Positions 1-7,696 of a stretch of 22,082 bases of DNA are shown piece by piece. The number at the start of each line of letters is the position of its first letter. Within the stretch, counting starts at the first letter, position 1. Where the stretch lies: positions 1 through 22,082 of the forward strand of contig CAAFMG010000006.1 in NCBI GenBank assembly GCA_900763965.1, written 5' to 3'. This DNA is from an uncultured Oscillospiraceae bacterium. GTDB lineage: Bacteria > Bacillota > Clostridia > Oscillospirales > Oscillospiraceae. The notes under the pieces are model-generated. The model did not search any database, was not told the origin of the DNA, and saw nothing but the letters and a program-made list of their open reading frames with translations. The position numbers and the translations under genes are program-made.

Positions 1-419
1 CCATGCTCTCCCGGATGGCGGTACCGGCGGTGATCACGTCCTCGATGATCACGACTTCTTCGCCGGGCTGGGGCACATAGCCAACGAACACGCCGCCTTC
101 GCCGTGATCCTTCACTTCCTTGCGGTTGAAGAAGAAGGGCAGGTTCAGGCCGTCCTTGGACAGCGCAACGGCAGCGGAGATGGACAGGGAGATGCCCTTG
201 TAGGCGGGGCCGTAGAGAACAGCCTGCTTCTTGCCCAGCTTTTCCAGATAGGCCCTTGCATAGAACTGACCCATCTTGGTGATCTGGTCACCGGTCTTGA
301 TCATACCGGCGTTGATGAAGTAGGGGATCTTCCGTCCGGACTTGGCGGTGAAATCACCAAATCTCAGAACGCCTGCCTCCTGCAGGAACTCAATAAACTC
401 TCTTTTGTAAGCTTCCATA
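1..419 (-). CDS. pyrE: Orotate phosphoribosyltransferase, 3' part cut off by window start
   Basis: PyrE joins orotate to PRPP to make orotidine 5'-monophosphate, the fifth step of UMP synthesis, in the cytosol. About 139 codons are visible; the C-terminus lies beyond base 1. The protein begins MEAYKREFIEFLQEAGVL, continues with the FTAKSGRKIPYFINAG block typical of clostridial PyrE, has YGPAYKGISL, and carries the PRPP-binding motif VVIIEDVITAGTA near the visible end. The ATG at 419 is preceded by AAAAGGAGA at good spacing, so the start is secure. It is the last visible gene of the pyr operon, 90 nt downstream of pyrF. The gap holds a small hairpin at 471-486. Confidence 0.95.
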
Positions 420-470
420 ACAGTATCTCCTTTTTGTGTTTTTGCTGTGAAAACCTTGTAATGATCGGAA

Positions 471-486
471 GGATCTTTCCAGATCC
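471..486 (-). other. Intercistronic GNRA-capped hairpin between pyrF and pyrE
   Basis: A perfect 6-bp stem (GGATCT/AGATCC) is closed by a four-base loop reading GGAA in the mRNA sense. It lies in the 90-nt gap between pyrF and pyrE. No U-run follows it in the direction of transcription, so it is more likely a stability or processing element than a terminator. Its role is inferred only. Confidence 0.4.
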
Positions 487-509
487 GGTGTTGTGCTTAG
501 GGGCTGGGA

Positions 510-1208
510 TTAGTCTACAAACTCAGCGATGCAGCGCTCGTAGGCGGCAACGGGGTCGGCAGCGGCGGTGATGGGACGGCCCACCACGATGTAGTCAGAG
601 CCGATGGCCTTGGCATCAGCGGGGGTCATGACACGCTTCTGGTCACCCACATCGCCGTCAGCAAAGCGGACACCGGGGGTGATGGTCAGGAAGTTCTCGC
701 CGCAGCGCTGGTGCACCTTTCCGGCCTCCAGGGGGGAGCAGACAACGCCGTCCAGACCGGCATTCTTGGCAGTCTCAGCGTAGTGCATCACCACTTCGTC
801 AATGGGCTGGTGGATCAGCAGATCCCGCTCCATGGCGGTCTGATCGGTGGAGGTCAGCTGGGTCACGGCAATCAGCAGGGGCCGGGTGCCGTCAGGACGG
901 GTCAGACCCTCCAGAGCGGCCTGCATCATGGCAGTGGTTCCGGCAGCATGGAGGTTGGTGATATCCACATCCAGGTTCCGCAGGACGGACATGGACTTCT
1001 TAACGGTGTTGGGAATGTCGTGGAGCTTCAGATCCAGGAAGATCTTGTGGCCCCGGGCCTTGATCTCCCGGACGATGCTGGGGCCTTCGGCGTAGTACAG
1101 CTCCATGCCGATCTTGACAAAGGGCTTCCGGCCGGTGAACTTGTCCAAAAATGCAAAGGTGGCTTCTGCAGAAGAGAAATCACAAGCTACGATAACGTCT
1201 TTACCCAT
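510..1208 (-). CDS. pyrF: Orotidine 5'-phosphate decarboxylase
   Basis: PyrF decarboxylates OMP to UMP, the last de novo step. The 232-residue product has the usual length for the short bacterial TIM-barrel form. It shows the N-terminal VIVACDFSS strand, a conserved Lys at 32 (FVKIGMELYY), the catalytic DxKxxD motif as DLKLHD at residues 59-64, and the phosphate-binding end TPGVRFADGD followed by DYIVVGRPIT. Its ATG overlaps the pyrD stop by one base (TAATG), which indicates translational coupling. The neighbours on both sides are pyrimidine genes. Nothing in it is unusual. Confidence 0.97.
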   Translation of the reverse strand: MGKDVIVACDFSSAEATFAFLDKFTGRKPFVKIGMELYYAEGPSIVREIKARGHKIFLDLKLHDIPNTVKKSMSVLRNLDVDITNLHAAGTTAMMQAALEGLTRPDGTRPLLIAVTQLTSTDQTAMERDLLIHQPIDEVVMHYAETAKNAGLDGVVCSPLEAGKVHQRCGENFLTITPGVRFADGDVGDQKRVMTPADAKAIGSDYIVVGRPITAAADPVAAYERCIAEFVD

Positions 1209-2119
1209 TATTTTGCGCCTCCAATAATTTCATTCAGATTGTGAATCTTATATTTTTCCATCACCCGGGGCAGATCCTGGATGATATCCCGGCAGATGTA
1301 GGGGTTGACCAGGTTGGCAGCGCCCACCTCAACGGCGGTGGCACCGGCCAGCATCATTTCAACCACATCCTCAGCACTGCTGACACCGCCCATGCCGATG
1401 ACGGGGATCTTTACGGCGTTTGCCACCTGATAGACCATCCGCACCGCCACAGGGAAAATGGCAGGGCCGGAGAAGCCGCCCATTTTGTTGGCGATCACCG
1501 GCTTGCGGGTGCGCAGGTCAATGCGCATACCCAGCATGGTGTTGATCAGGCTGATGCCGTCAGCACCGGCCTCTTCACAGGCCTTGGCAATGGCAACAAT
1601 GTCCGTGACATTGGGGGAGAGCTTGAGGATGACCGGCTTGGTGGTGACGGCCTTCACTGCCCGGGTCACTTCAGCGGCAGCCTCCGGGCTGGTGCCGAAG
1701 CTCATGCCGCCGCCGTGGACGTTGGGGCAGGAGACATTGACTTCCAGCCAGCCCACCTGCTCCTGCTTGTCCAGGGCCTGGCAGGTGTAGGCGTAGTCCT
1801 CCACGCAGAAGCCGGAGACATTGGCCATGACCGGCTTGTGGAAGCACTGCTTCAAAAGGGGCAGCTCATGGGAGATGACCTTCTCCACGCCGGGGTTCTG
1901 CAAACCTACGGCATTGATCATGCCGCCGGTGCATTCTGCGATCCGGGGGGTGGGGTTTCCGAACCGGGGATCCTTGGTGGTTCCCTTAAAGGAGAAGGTT
2001 CCCAGGCAGTTGATGTCATACAGCTCGGCAAACTCATAGCCGTAGCCAAAGGTGCCGGAAGCGGGGATGATGGGGTTATCCAGCCGGATCCCGCAAAGAT
2101 CAACACTTAAGCTTCCCAT
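1208..2119 (-). CDS. pyrD: Dihydroorotate dehydrogenase 1B, catalytic subunit
   Basis: This is the FMN-containing catalytic subunit that oxidises dihydroorotate to orotate. In the 1B type it passes electrons through PyrK to NAD+. The product has 303 residues, normal for the family. The substrate and active-site segment reads EVNVSCPNVHGGG, whose Cys is the catalytic base in class 1 enzymes. The N-terminus NPIIPASGTFGYG and the FMN phosphate region IPVIGMGGVSSAEDVVEMM are typical. GGAGGAGATCCT lies just ahead of the ATG. The start lies 13 nt inside the end of pyrK, so the two subunits are probably translationally coupled, and the presence of pyrK next door fixes the 1B assignment. Confidence 0.97.
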   Translation of the reverse strand: MGSLSVDLCGIRLDNPIIPASGTFGYGYEFAELYDINCLGTFSFKGTTKDPRFGNPTPRIAECTGGMINAVGLQNPGVEKVISHELPLLKQCFHKPVMANVSGFCVEDYAYTCQALDKQEQVGWLEVNVSCPNVHGGGMSFGTSPEAAAEVTRAVKAVTTKPVILKLSPNVTDIVAIAKACEEAGADGISLINTMLGMRIDLRTRKPVIANKMGGFSGPAIFPVAVRMVYQVANAVKIPVIGMGGVSSAEDVVEMMLAGATAVEVGAANLVNPYICRDIIQDLPRVMEKYKIHNLNEIIGGAK

Positions 2120-2841
2120 AGGATCTCCTCCTTCTTCATCACAGGGCCGTCCTTGCAGATGCGCTTGTAGCCGGTGATGGTCTTGCAGCTGCAGCCCATG
2201 CAGGCACCGAAGCCGCAGCCCATCCGCTCCTCAAAGCTCATCTGGCCGGAGGTGTTGGTTGCCCGGTATACGGCCTTGAGCATGGGCTCCGGGCCGCAGG
2301 TGTAAAAATAGGTGTAGTTTTCCGGCAGGGCATCGGTGACGAAGCCCTTCACACCGTAGCTGCCGTCCACCGTGGTGACGGTGACCTGACAGCCCAAAGC
2401 CCGGAAGGCTTCCTCATAAAAGATTTCTGCGGCGGTGTTGAAGCCCAGGATTACGGAAACGGACTTTCCGGCCTGGCGCAGCTTCTTTGCCAGATTATAC
2501 ATGGGGGGAACGCCTACGCCGCCGCCCAGCAGCACCGGGCGGTCACCGGCCAGGGTCAGGTCATAGCCGTTGCCCAGACCGGTAAGCAGATCCAGCCTGG
2601 TGCCGGCCTTCATGGCGCTCATGGCTTCCGTGCCCTTGCCCACCACCTTGTAGATGATGGTCAGGGTGTTTTCGTCATAGTCGCAGACGGAAATGGGACG
2701 GCGCAGGAACATCCCATCCAGCTGGATGTTGACAAACTGGCCGCAGTTTGTGATGTGGGAGGTATCCCCGGCCAGAATCATTTGAAAGACGTTATCCGTC
2801 AGTGCCTCATTGCTGAGGACTTCAAAAATACTTTGCTTCAT
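2107..2841 (-). CDS. pyrK: Dihydroorotate dehydrogenase 1B, electron transfer subunit
   Basis: PyrK carries FAD and a 2Fe-2S cluster and transfers electrons from PyrD to NAD+. The 244-residue product has an FAD domain (RRPISVCDYD near residue 48), a nucleotide-binding domain (LLGGGVGVPPMYNLAKKL) and the C-terminal cluster region with Cys at 209, 214, 217 and 229, matching the C-x4-C-x2-C-x11-C pattern of this family. The ATG at 2841 follows AAAGGAGATTCC. It is separated from carB by 60 nt containing a strong hairpin, and overlaps pyrD by 13 nt. Confidence 0.97.
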   Translation of the reverse strand: MKQSIFEVLSNEALTDNVFQMILAGDTSHITNCGQFVNIQLDGMFLRRPISVCDYDENTLTIIYKVVGKGTEAMSAMKAGTRLDLLTGLGNGYDLTLAGDRPVLLGGGVGVPPMYNLAKKLRQAGKSVSVILGFNTAAEIFYEEAFRALGCQVTVTTVDGSYGVKGFVTDALPENYTYFYTCGPEPMLKAVYRATNTSGQMSFEERMGCGFGACMGCSCKTITGYKRICKDGPVMKKEEILWEA

Positions 2842-2870
2842 GGAATCTCCTTTGGGGATGCAGTAGTGAA

Positions 2871-2895
2871 CTGGCCGGGGGGATGCCCCGGCCAG
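2871..2895 (-). other. Strong intercistronic hairpin between carB and pyrK
   Basis: A perfect 10-bp GC-rich stem (CTGGCCGGGG/CCCCGGCCAG) with a five-base loop lies 6 nt after the carB stop. In the direction of transcription the stem is followed by TTCACTAC rather than a U-run, so it does not look like a full intrinsic terminator. It could set carB-to-pyrK stoichiometry by processing, pausing or 3'-end protection. That role is inferred. Confidence 0.5.
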
Positions 2896-2901
2896 GGATT
2901 G

Positions 2902-5900
2902 TTAGCGGGCGTCGATGGTGGAGATGGTCAGGGTGGTTTCCTCCAGAACATCCAGCAGAACCTTGACGGTATCCAGAGCGGTGAACATGGTCACGTTGTA
3001 CTCGGTGGCCACCAGGCGGAGCTTGGCACCGTCGCTCTCGGAAGAGCCGGGATCCTTGGTGTTGATGAAGTAGGCAATGTGGCCCTGACGCATGGCGTTG
3101 GGGATCTCGTCACTGCCGTCGCTGATCTTGGCCAGTGCATGGGTGCGGATGCCGTGCTGCTTCAGGAACAGGGCAGTGCCGATGGTGGCTTCAATGTTGA
3201 AGCCCAGCTGGTAGAACCGGCGGATCAGAGGCAGAGCCTCCTCCTTGTCCTTGTCGGCAATGGTGGCAAAGACGGTGCCGTAGTTTTGCAGGTGCATACC
3301 GGAAGCCTGCAGGGCCTTGTAGACGGCACGGGTCATGGTGCGGTCATAGCCGATGGCTTCGCCGGTGGACTTCATTTCGGGGGACAGGTAGGCATCCAGG
3401 CCCCGGATCTTATTGAAGGAGAAGACGGGAGCCTTGACATACCAGCGCTTGGCTTCCTCGGGGTAGATATCGAAGAAGCCCTGCTCCTTCAGGCTCTTGC
3501 CCAGGATGACCTCGGTGGCAATGTCTGCCAGGGAGTAGCCGGTGGCCTTGCTCAGGAAGGGAACGGTACGGGAGGAACGGGGGTTGACCTCGATGATGTA
3601 CACGTTATCCTCGCTGTCCACGATGAACTGGATGTTGAACAGGCCCACAATGCCGATGCCCAGACCCAGCTTCTTGGCGTATTGCAGGATGATGCCCTTG
3701 ACCTTGTTGGAGATGGAGAAGGGAGGATAGACGGAGATGGAGTCGCCGGAGTGGATGCCGGTGCGCTCTACCAGCTCCATGATGCCGGGGACGAACACAT
3801 CCCGGCCGTCGCAGATGGCGTCAATTTCCACCTCACGGCCCTGGATGTACTTGTCAACCAGAACAGGCTTGTCCTCGTCAATTTCAACGGCGGTGCGCAG
3901 GTAGTGGCGCAGCTGATCCTCGTTGGCAACGATCTGCATGGCCCGGCCGCCCAGCACGAAGGAGGGGCGCACCAGCACAGGATAGCCGATCTCAGCGGCG
4001 GCGGCGATGCCGTCCTCGATCTTGGTGACGGCCTTGCCCTTGGCACGGGGGATGTTCAGCTCATTGAGCAGATTTTCAAAGGCGTTGCGGTCCTCTGCCC
4101 GGTCAATGGCGGCGCAGTCGGTACCGATGATCTTCACGCCCCGGTCGGACAGGGGCTGTGCCAGGTTGATGGCAGTCTGGCCGCCCAGAGAGGCGATGAC
4201 ACCTTCGGGCTTCTCAAACTCGATGATGTTCATCACATCTTCAGGGGTCAGAGGCTCAAAGTACAGCTTGTCGGCGGTGGTGTAGTCGGTGGAGACAGTC
4301 TCGGGGTTGTTGTTGATGATAATGGCCTCGTAGCCGGCATTGCGGATGGTCATGACGGCGTGGACGGTGGAGTAGTCGAACTCCACGCCCTGGCCGATGC
4401 GGATGGGGCCTGCGCCCAGAACCACGATCTTCTTCTTGTCCGTCAGACGGGAGACGTTGGTTCCGGTGTAGGAGGAGTAGAAGTAGGGAATATATGCGCC
4501 GGTGTGGCAGGTGTCCACCATCTTAAAGACAGGGAACAGGTTCAGCTCCTTGCGGCGGTTGTAAACATCGGCTTCGCTGCAATTCCACAGCCGGGCGATG
4601 TATTTATCGCAGAAGCCCATCTTCTTGGCAGCAGTGAGGGTCTGGGCATCCTGGCTGGCCTGGAGTGCCGTTTCCATGTTCACAATACGCTGGAAGGTTT
4701 GCAGGAAGTAGGGGGTGATCTTGGTAATCTCGTGGATCTTCTCTACGGAAACGCCCATGTGCATCAGCTTGGCAATGGCGAAGATGTTGTCGGAGCGGAA
4801 TTCCCGGATGTAATCCAGCAGTTCAGCCTGGGTCATATTGTCAAACTTGGGCAGATACAGGTGGTTTGCGCCGATCTCCAGAGAGCGGATGCCCTTGAGC
4901 AGTGCTTCTTCCAGGTTGGTGCCGATGCCCATGACCTCGCCGGTGGCCTTCATCTGGGTGCCCAGCTGATTGGTGGCGGAGGCGAACTTGTCGAAGGGGA
5001 ACCGGGGCAGCTTGGCGATGACGTAATCCAGCTGGGGCTCGAAAGCGGCGTTGGTGTTGGCAATCTTGATGTCCTCCAGTGCCATGCCCACGGCGATCTT
5101 GGCAGTGACCCGGGCAATGGGGTAGCCGGATGCCTTGGAGGCCAGAGCGGAGGAACGGGAGACACGGGGGTTGACCTCGATCAGGTAGTATTCAGAGGCG
5201 TGGGGGTTCAGAGCAAACTGGACGTTGCAGCCGCCTTCGATCTTCAGCTCTTTGATGAGCTTGATGGCGGAGTCGTTGAGCATCTTCTCGTCTTCCTTGC
5301 TCAGGGTCATAATGGGAGCCACCACCAGAGAGTCGCCGGTGTGAACGCCCACGGGGTCAATGTTCTCCATGCCGCAGATGGTGATGGCATGATCGTTGGT
5401 ATCCCGCATGACCTCAAACTCAATTTCCTTGTAGCCCCTGACGGACTTTTCAATCAGAACCTGATGGACAGGGGAGAGGTTGAAGGCGTTGACACCCAGC
5501 TCCTCCATATCGGCATCATTGTAGGCAAAGCCGCCGCCGGTGCCGCCAAGGGTGAAGGCGGGGCGCAGAACAACGGGGTAGCCAATGCGGTGGGCAGCGG
5601 CCTTGGCTTCCTCCAGGTTGTAGGTGATCTCGGAGGGGATGACAGGCTCACCGATGGACTGGCACAGCTCCTTGAACAGCTCCCGGTCCTCGGCCTGCTC
5701 AATGGACTTGCTGGAGGTTCCCAGCAGCTTGACCCGGCACTCCTTCAGAATGCCCTTCTTCTCCAGCTGCATGGCCAGGTTCAGACCGGTCTGACCGCCG
5801 ATGCCGGGGATGATGGCGTCCGGACGCTCATAGCGGATGATCTTTGCCACATATTCCAGGGTCAGAGGCTCCATGTAGACCTTGTCGGCGATGATGGTGT

Positions 5901-6069
5901 CGGTCATGATGGTGGCGGGGTTGGAGTTGCACAGAACAACTTCATAGCCCTCTTCCTTCAGAGCCAGACAGGCCTGGGTGCCTGCGTAGTCAAATTCGGC
6001 TGCCTGGCCAATGACGATGGGGCCGGAGCCAATAATCAGGATTTTCTTGATGTCAGTTCTTTTTGCCAT
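2902..6069 (-). CDS. carB: Carbamoyl-phosphate synthase, large (ammonia) subunit
   Basis: CarB makes carbamoyl phosphate from bicarbonate, ATP and ammonia delivered by the small subunit CarA. The product has 1055 residues, close to the 1070 or so of other bacterial enzymes. It has the duplicated architecture: a first half starting KILIIGSGPIVIGQAAEFDY, and a second with VVLGAGPIRIGQGVEFDYS and its own ATP-grasp (YPVLVRPSFVLGGRAM). The C-terminal MGS-like domain, site of UMP and other allosteric control, is at the end (ALFLKQHGIRTHAL onward). The ATG at 6069 has GGAGG ahead of it. The pyrC stop is only 23 nt upstream, so the partner gene carA must be elsewhere. Confidence 0.97.
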   Translation of the reverse strand: MAKRTDIKKILIIGSGPIVIGQAAEFDYAGTQACLALKEEGYEVVLCNSNPATIMTDTIIADKVYMEPLTLEYVAKIIRYERPDAIIPGIGGQTGLNLAMQLEKKGILKECRVKLLGTSSKSIEQAEDRELFKELCQSIGEPVIPSEITYNLEEAKAAAHRIGYPVVLRPAFTLGGTGGGFAYNDADMEELGVNAFNLSPVHQVLIEKSVRGYKEIEFEVMRDTNDHAITICGMENIDPVGVHTGDSLVVAPIMTLSKEDEKMLNDSAIKLIKELKIEGGCNVQFALNPHASEYYLIEVNPRVSRSSALASKASGYPIARVTAKIAVGMALEDIKIANTNAAFEPQLDYVIAKLPRFPFDKFASATNQLGTQMKATGEVMGIGTNLEEALLKGIRSLEIGANHLYLPKFDNMTQAELLDYIREFRSDNIFAIAKLMHMGVSVEKIHEITKITPYFLQTFQRIVNMETALQASQDAQTLTAAKKMGFCDKYIARLWNCSEADVYNRRKELNLFPVFKMVDTCHTGAYIPYFYSSYTGTNVSRLTDKKKIVVLGAGPIRIGQGVEFDYSTVHAVMTIRNAGYEAIIINNNPETVSTDYTTADKLYFEPLTPEDVMNIIEFEKPEGVIASLGGQTAINLAQPLSDRGVKIIGTDCAAIDRAEDRNAFENLLNELNIPRAKGKAVTKIEDGIAAAAEIGYPVLVRPSFVLGGRAMQIVANEDQLRHYLRTAVEIDEDKPVLVDKYIQGREVEIDAICDGRDVFVPGIMELVERTGIHSGDSISVYPPFSISNKVKGIILQYAKKLGLGIGIVGLFNIQFIVDSEDNVYIIEVNPRSSRTVPFLSKATGYSLADIATEVILGKSLKEQGFFDIYPEEAKRWYVKAPVFSFNKIRGLDAYLSPEMKSTGEAIGYDRTMTRAVYKALQASGMHLQNYGTVFATIADKDKEEALPLIRRFYQLGFNIEATIGTALFLKQHGIRTHALAKISDGSDEIPNAMRQGHIAYFINTKDPGSSESDGAKLRLVATEYNVTMFTALDTVKVLLDVLEETTLTISTIDAR

Positions 6070-6092
6070 AGTGTGAAGTCCTCCTGTTGTCT

Positions 6093-7316
6093 TTATATTT
6101 CAGTGGATTTGTATACGATTTTGCCGTCACAGACGGTGGCAAGACAGGTTCCGCTGATCTTCCAGCCGGTGAAGGGAGATGCCTTGCCCTGAGAGAGAAA
6201 GTCCTTGGGATCAACGGTAGTCTGCGCATTCAGATCCCATACGGAGTAGTCGCAGCCCAGAGGAATGCGGAAGCGCTTTCTGGGGTTGACTGCCAGCAGC
6301 TCCACCAGGCGATCCAAAGACAGGATCCCGGGCTTTACCAGGTAGGTGTAGAGGATGGGGAAGGCAGTCTCAATGCCCACCACGCCAAAGGCGCTCTTTT
6401 CCAGACCCCTGGATTTTTCCTCAGCGGAGTGGGGGGCGTGGTCGGTGGCGATCATGTCAATGGTGCCGTCCAGAATGCCCTCCAGCAGTGCCTGCCGGTC
6501 TTCCTGGCTGCGCAGGGGGGGATTCATCTTAAAGCGGCCGTCCTCCTGCAAGTCCCGGTCATCCATCACCAGGTAGTGAGGGCCGGTTTCGCAGGTCACG
6601 TCCAGACCATCGGCCTTGGCCTTGCGAATCAGGTCCACGCTTTCCTTGGTGGAAATGTGGCAGACGTGGTAGGCGCAGCCGGTCCGGCGCACCAGCTCCA
6701 GATCCCGGGCAATCTGGCCCCATTCGCTTTCGGAGCAGATGCCCCGGTGGCCGTGGGCCTGGGCGTACTGGCCGTCGTGAATGTAGCCGCCCCGCAGCAG
6801 GGAATTGACCTCGCAGTGGGCAACAATGATCTTGCCCAGGGCCTTGGCCTGCTGCATGGCTTGCAGCATCCGTTCATCGCTCTGCACCCCCCGACCGTCG
6901 TCGGAGAAGGCGATGACCTTGGGGGCCATGCCCTTTAAATCTGCCAGCTCCTGCCCCTGCTCGCCGACGGTAATGGCACCGTAGGGGTAGACGTGGATGC
7001 AGGCATCCCGGGCGATGATGTCCAGCTGCTGCTGCAAATGGGGCAGGCTGTCGGGAACGGGATTCAGGTTGGGCATGGTGCAAACGGCGGTGTAACCGCC
7101 CCGGGCAGAAGCCCGGCTGCCGGATTCCATGGTTTCTTTATAAGAAAATCCCGGCTCTCTGAAATGCACATGCACGTCACAAAAGCCGGGAAAAATTGCG
7201 TGATCGGGTGAAATGAAACCGGAAACAGCAGGAGAAGAAATAGAAGCACCAATCATCTCTGAAAAAGAATTTCCCAGAGAAGCGGAAATAACCTGAGCCT
7301 GGTTCTGCTTGGTCAT
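6093..7316 (-). CDS. pyrC: Dihydroorotase, class I
   Basis: PyrC closes carbamoyl aspartate to dihydroorotate using a two-metal site. The 407-residue product shows DVHVHFREPG at about residues 47-56 (His49 and His51 as metal ligands), SDDGRGVQ, VAHCE, HVCHIST and ATDHAPHS with Asp292, and ends in a composite beta domain with GKASPFTGWKISG and DGKIVY. The start at 7316 was chosen because AAAGGAG sits 7 nt ahead and because the frame upstream runs through a promoter and terminator. Only 46 residues precede the metal motif and they lack the usual glycine- and isoleucine-rich beta pattern, so the N-terminal half-domain appears abbreviated. It is the first gene of the operon in this window. Confidence 0.95.
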   Translation of the reverse strand: MTKQNQAQVISASLGNSFSEMIGASISSPAVSGFISPDHAIFPGFCDVHVHFREPGFSYKETMESGSRASARGGYTAVCTMPNLNPVPDSLPHLQQQLDIIARDACIHVYPYGAITVGEQGQELADLKGMAPKVIAFSDDGRGVQSDERMLQAMQQAKALGKIIVAHCEVNSLLRGGYIHDGQYAQAHGHRGICSESEWGQIARDLELVRRTGCAYHVCHISTKESVDLIRKAKADGLDVTCETGPHYLVMDDRDLQEDGRFKMNPPLRSQEDRQALLEGILDGTIDMIATDHAPHSAEEKSRGLEKSAFGVVGIETAFPILYTYLVKPGILSLDRLVELLAVNPRKRFRIPLGCDYSVWDLNAQTTVDPKDFLSQGKASPFTGWKISGTCLATVCDGKIVYKSTEI

Positions 7317-7342
7317 AATGATCTCCTTTCTGCCAAAGAAAG

Positions 7343-7367
7343 CACCCCGGAATGTACTCTGGGGGCG
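7343..7367 (-). other. Hairpin just upstream of the pyrC ribosome binding site
   Basis: In the transcript CGCCCC pairs with GGGGTG (six pairs, one G-U) around a 13-nt loop containing CAGAG. It sits about 15 nt before the pyrC Shine-Dalgarno sequence. The loop partly resembles the CCAGAG part of the PyrR-binding loop of other Firmicutes, but the remaining consensus is not present, so I do not call a PyrR site. It could affect pyrC translation. Confidence 0.35.
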
Positions 7368-7386
7368 GATAAAATGGTGGGTATGC

Positions 7387-7476
7387 TCAAAAAAATGCCT
7401 TGCCGAAGAATGCGGCAAGACGAAATGGAATTTGGGACGACAAACAAGCCAACCCAATGAGCGGGATATGCCGCAT
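7387..7476 (-). CDS. Possible 29-residue pyr leader peptide
   Basis: A 29-codon frame begins with ATG only about 6 nt after the predicted transcription start and ends with TGA exactly at the end of the terminator U-run. It starts MRHIPLIGLACL and ends GKAFF, the last two Phe codons being part of the T tract. There is no room for a Shine-Dalgarno sequence, so it would have to be translated as a near-leaderless message. A leader frame spanning the terminator recalls E. coli pyrBI, where coupling of translation to UTP-sensitive pausing controls attenuation. Whether this one is translated is unknown; chance occurrence of a 29-codon frame is quite possible. Confidence 0.35.
   Translation of the reverse strand: MRHIPLIGLACLSSQIPFRLAAFFGKAFF
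7390..7419 (-). terminator. Intrinsic terminator in the pyr leader (probable attenuator)
   Basis: In the minus-strand transcript a perfect 7-bp stem CTTGCCG/CGGCAAG with a 7-nt loop is followed by GCA and seven Ts. It lies about 65 nt after the predicted start of transcription and 74 nt before the pyrC ATG, so it would stop transcription before any structural gene. Its 5' arm and loop can instead pair over 9 bp with the extreme 5' end of the transcript (7410-7417 with 7469-7476, plus one flanking A-U pair). This gives mutually exclusive structures, as expected for an attenuator. The pairing is seen in the sequence; the regulation is inferred. Confidence 0.75.
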
Positions 7477-7487
7477 TTATCTGGGCA

Positions 7488-7516
7488 ATTATAGCATGAC
7501 GGGGCGGCTTTGTCAA
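7488..7516 (-). promoter_or_regulatory. Sigma-A promoter of the pyr operon
   Basis: On the minus strand a perfect TTGACA (7511-7516) and a perfect TATAAT (7488-7493) are separated by exactly 17 nt. Transcription should start near 7481, giving a leader of about 165 nt before pyrC. This promoter also rules out longer versions of pyrC beginning upstream of it. Confidence 0.9.
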
Positions 7517-7622
7517 TAGGGAAATGCGCAAATTCGGGCATTTTGGCACTGCCTGTGTTCTGCTGGATTACACATTATAATATAAAAGAAATGGGTGGAA
7601 TGTAAACATTTTGTGCAAACCC

Positions 7623-7651
7623 TTGCTTTTCCGGAAAAACCATGATAGACT
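7623..7651 (+). promoter_or_regulatory. Weak candidate promoter for the PpiC gene, with central palindrome
   Basis: TTGCTT (7623-7628) and TAGACT (7646-7651) are spaced by 17 nt, about 45 nt ahead of the chosen start codon. The 12-bp palindrome TTTTCCGGAAAA (7627-7638) overlaps the -35 end and the spacer, which is a position where a repressor could act. An alternative is the perfect TATAAT at 7576-7581, which lacks a good -35. The choice between them is uncertain. Confidence 0.3.
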
Positions 7652-7696
7652 GATGTCGAATAATTTACCTGCGAATGCGGAGAAATGAGGAAGATT

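Noticed and set aside
2755..6192. A 1145-codon open frame on the plus strand opposite carB
   Set aside because: It mirrors the GC-biased third codon positions of carB, is low-complexity (rich in Gly, Val, Asp, Leu) and has no family motifs. Similar long shadows lie opposite rnj (9607-12516), opposite gdpP (12971-14767) and opposite ftsH (17497-20160).
7343..7367. PyrR-binding hairpin in the pyr leader
   Set aside because: Only CCAGAG of the known loop consensus is present; the rest of the conserved loop and bulge is lacking.
7317..7541. Upstream extension of pyrC to an earlier ATG
   Set aside because: The extension would run through the -35/-10 promoter and the leader terminator, and has no family similarity; the ATG at 7316 has an excellent ribosome binding site.
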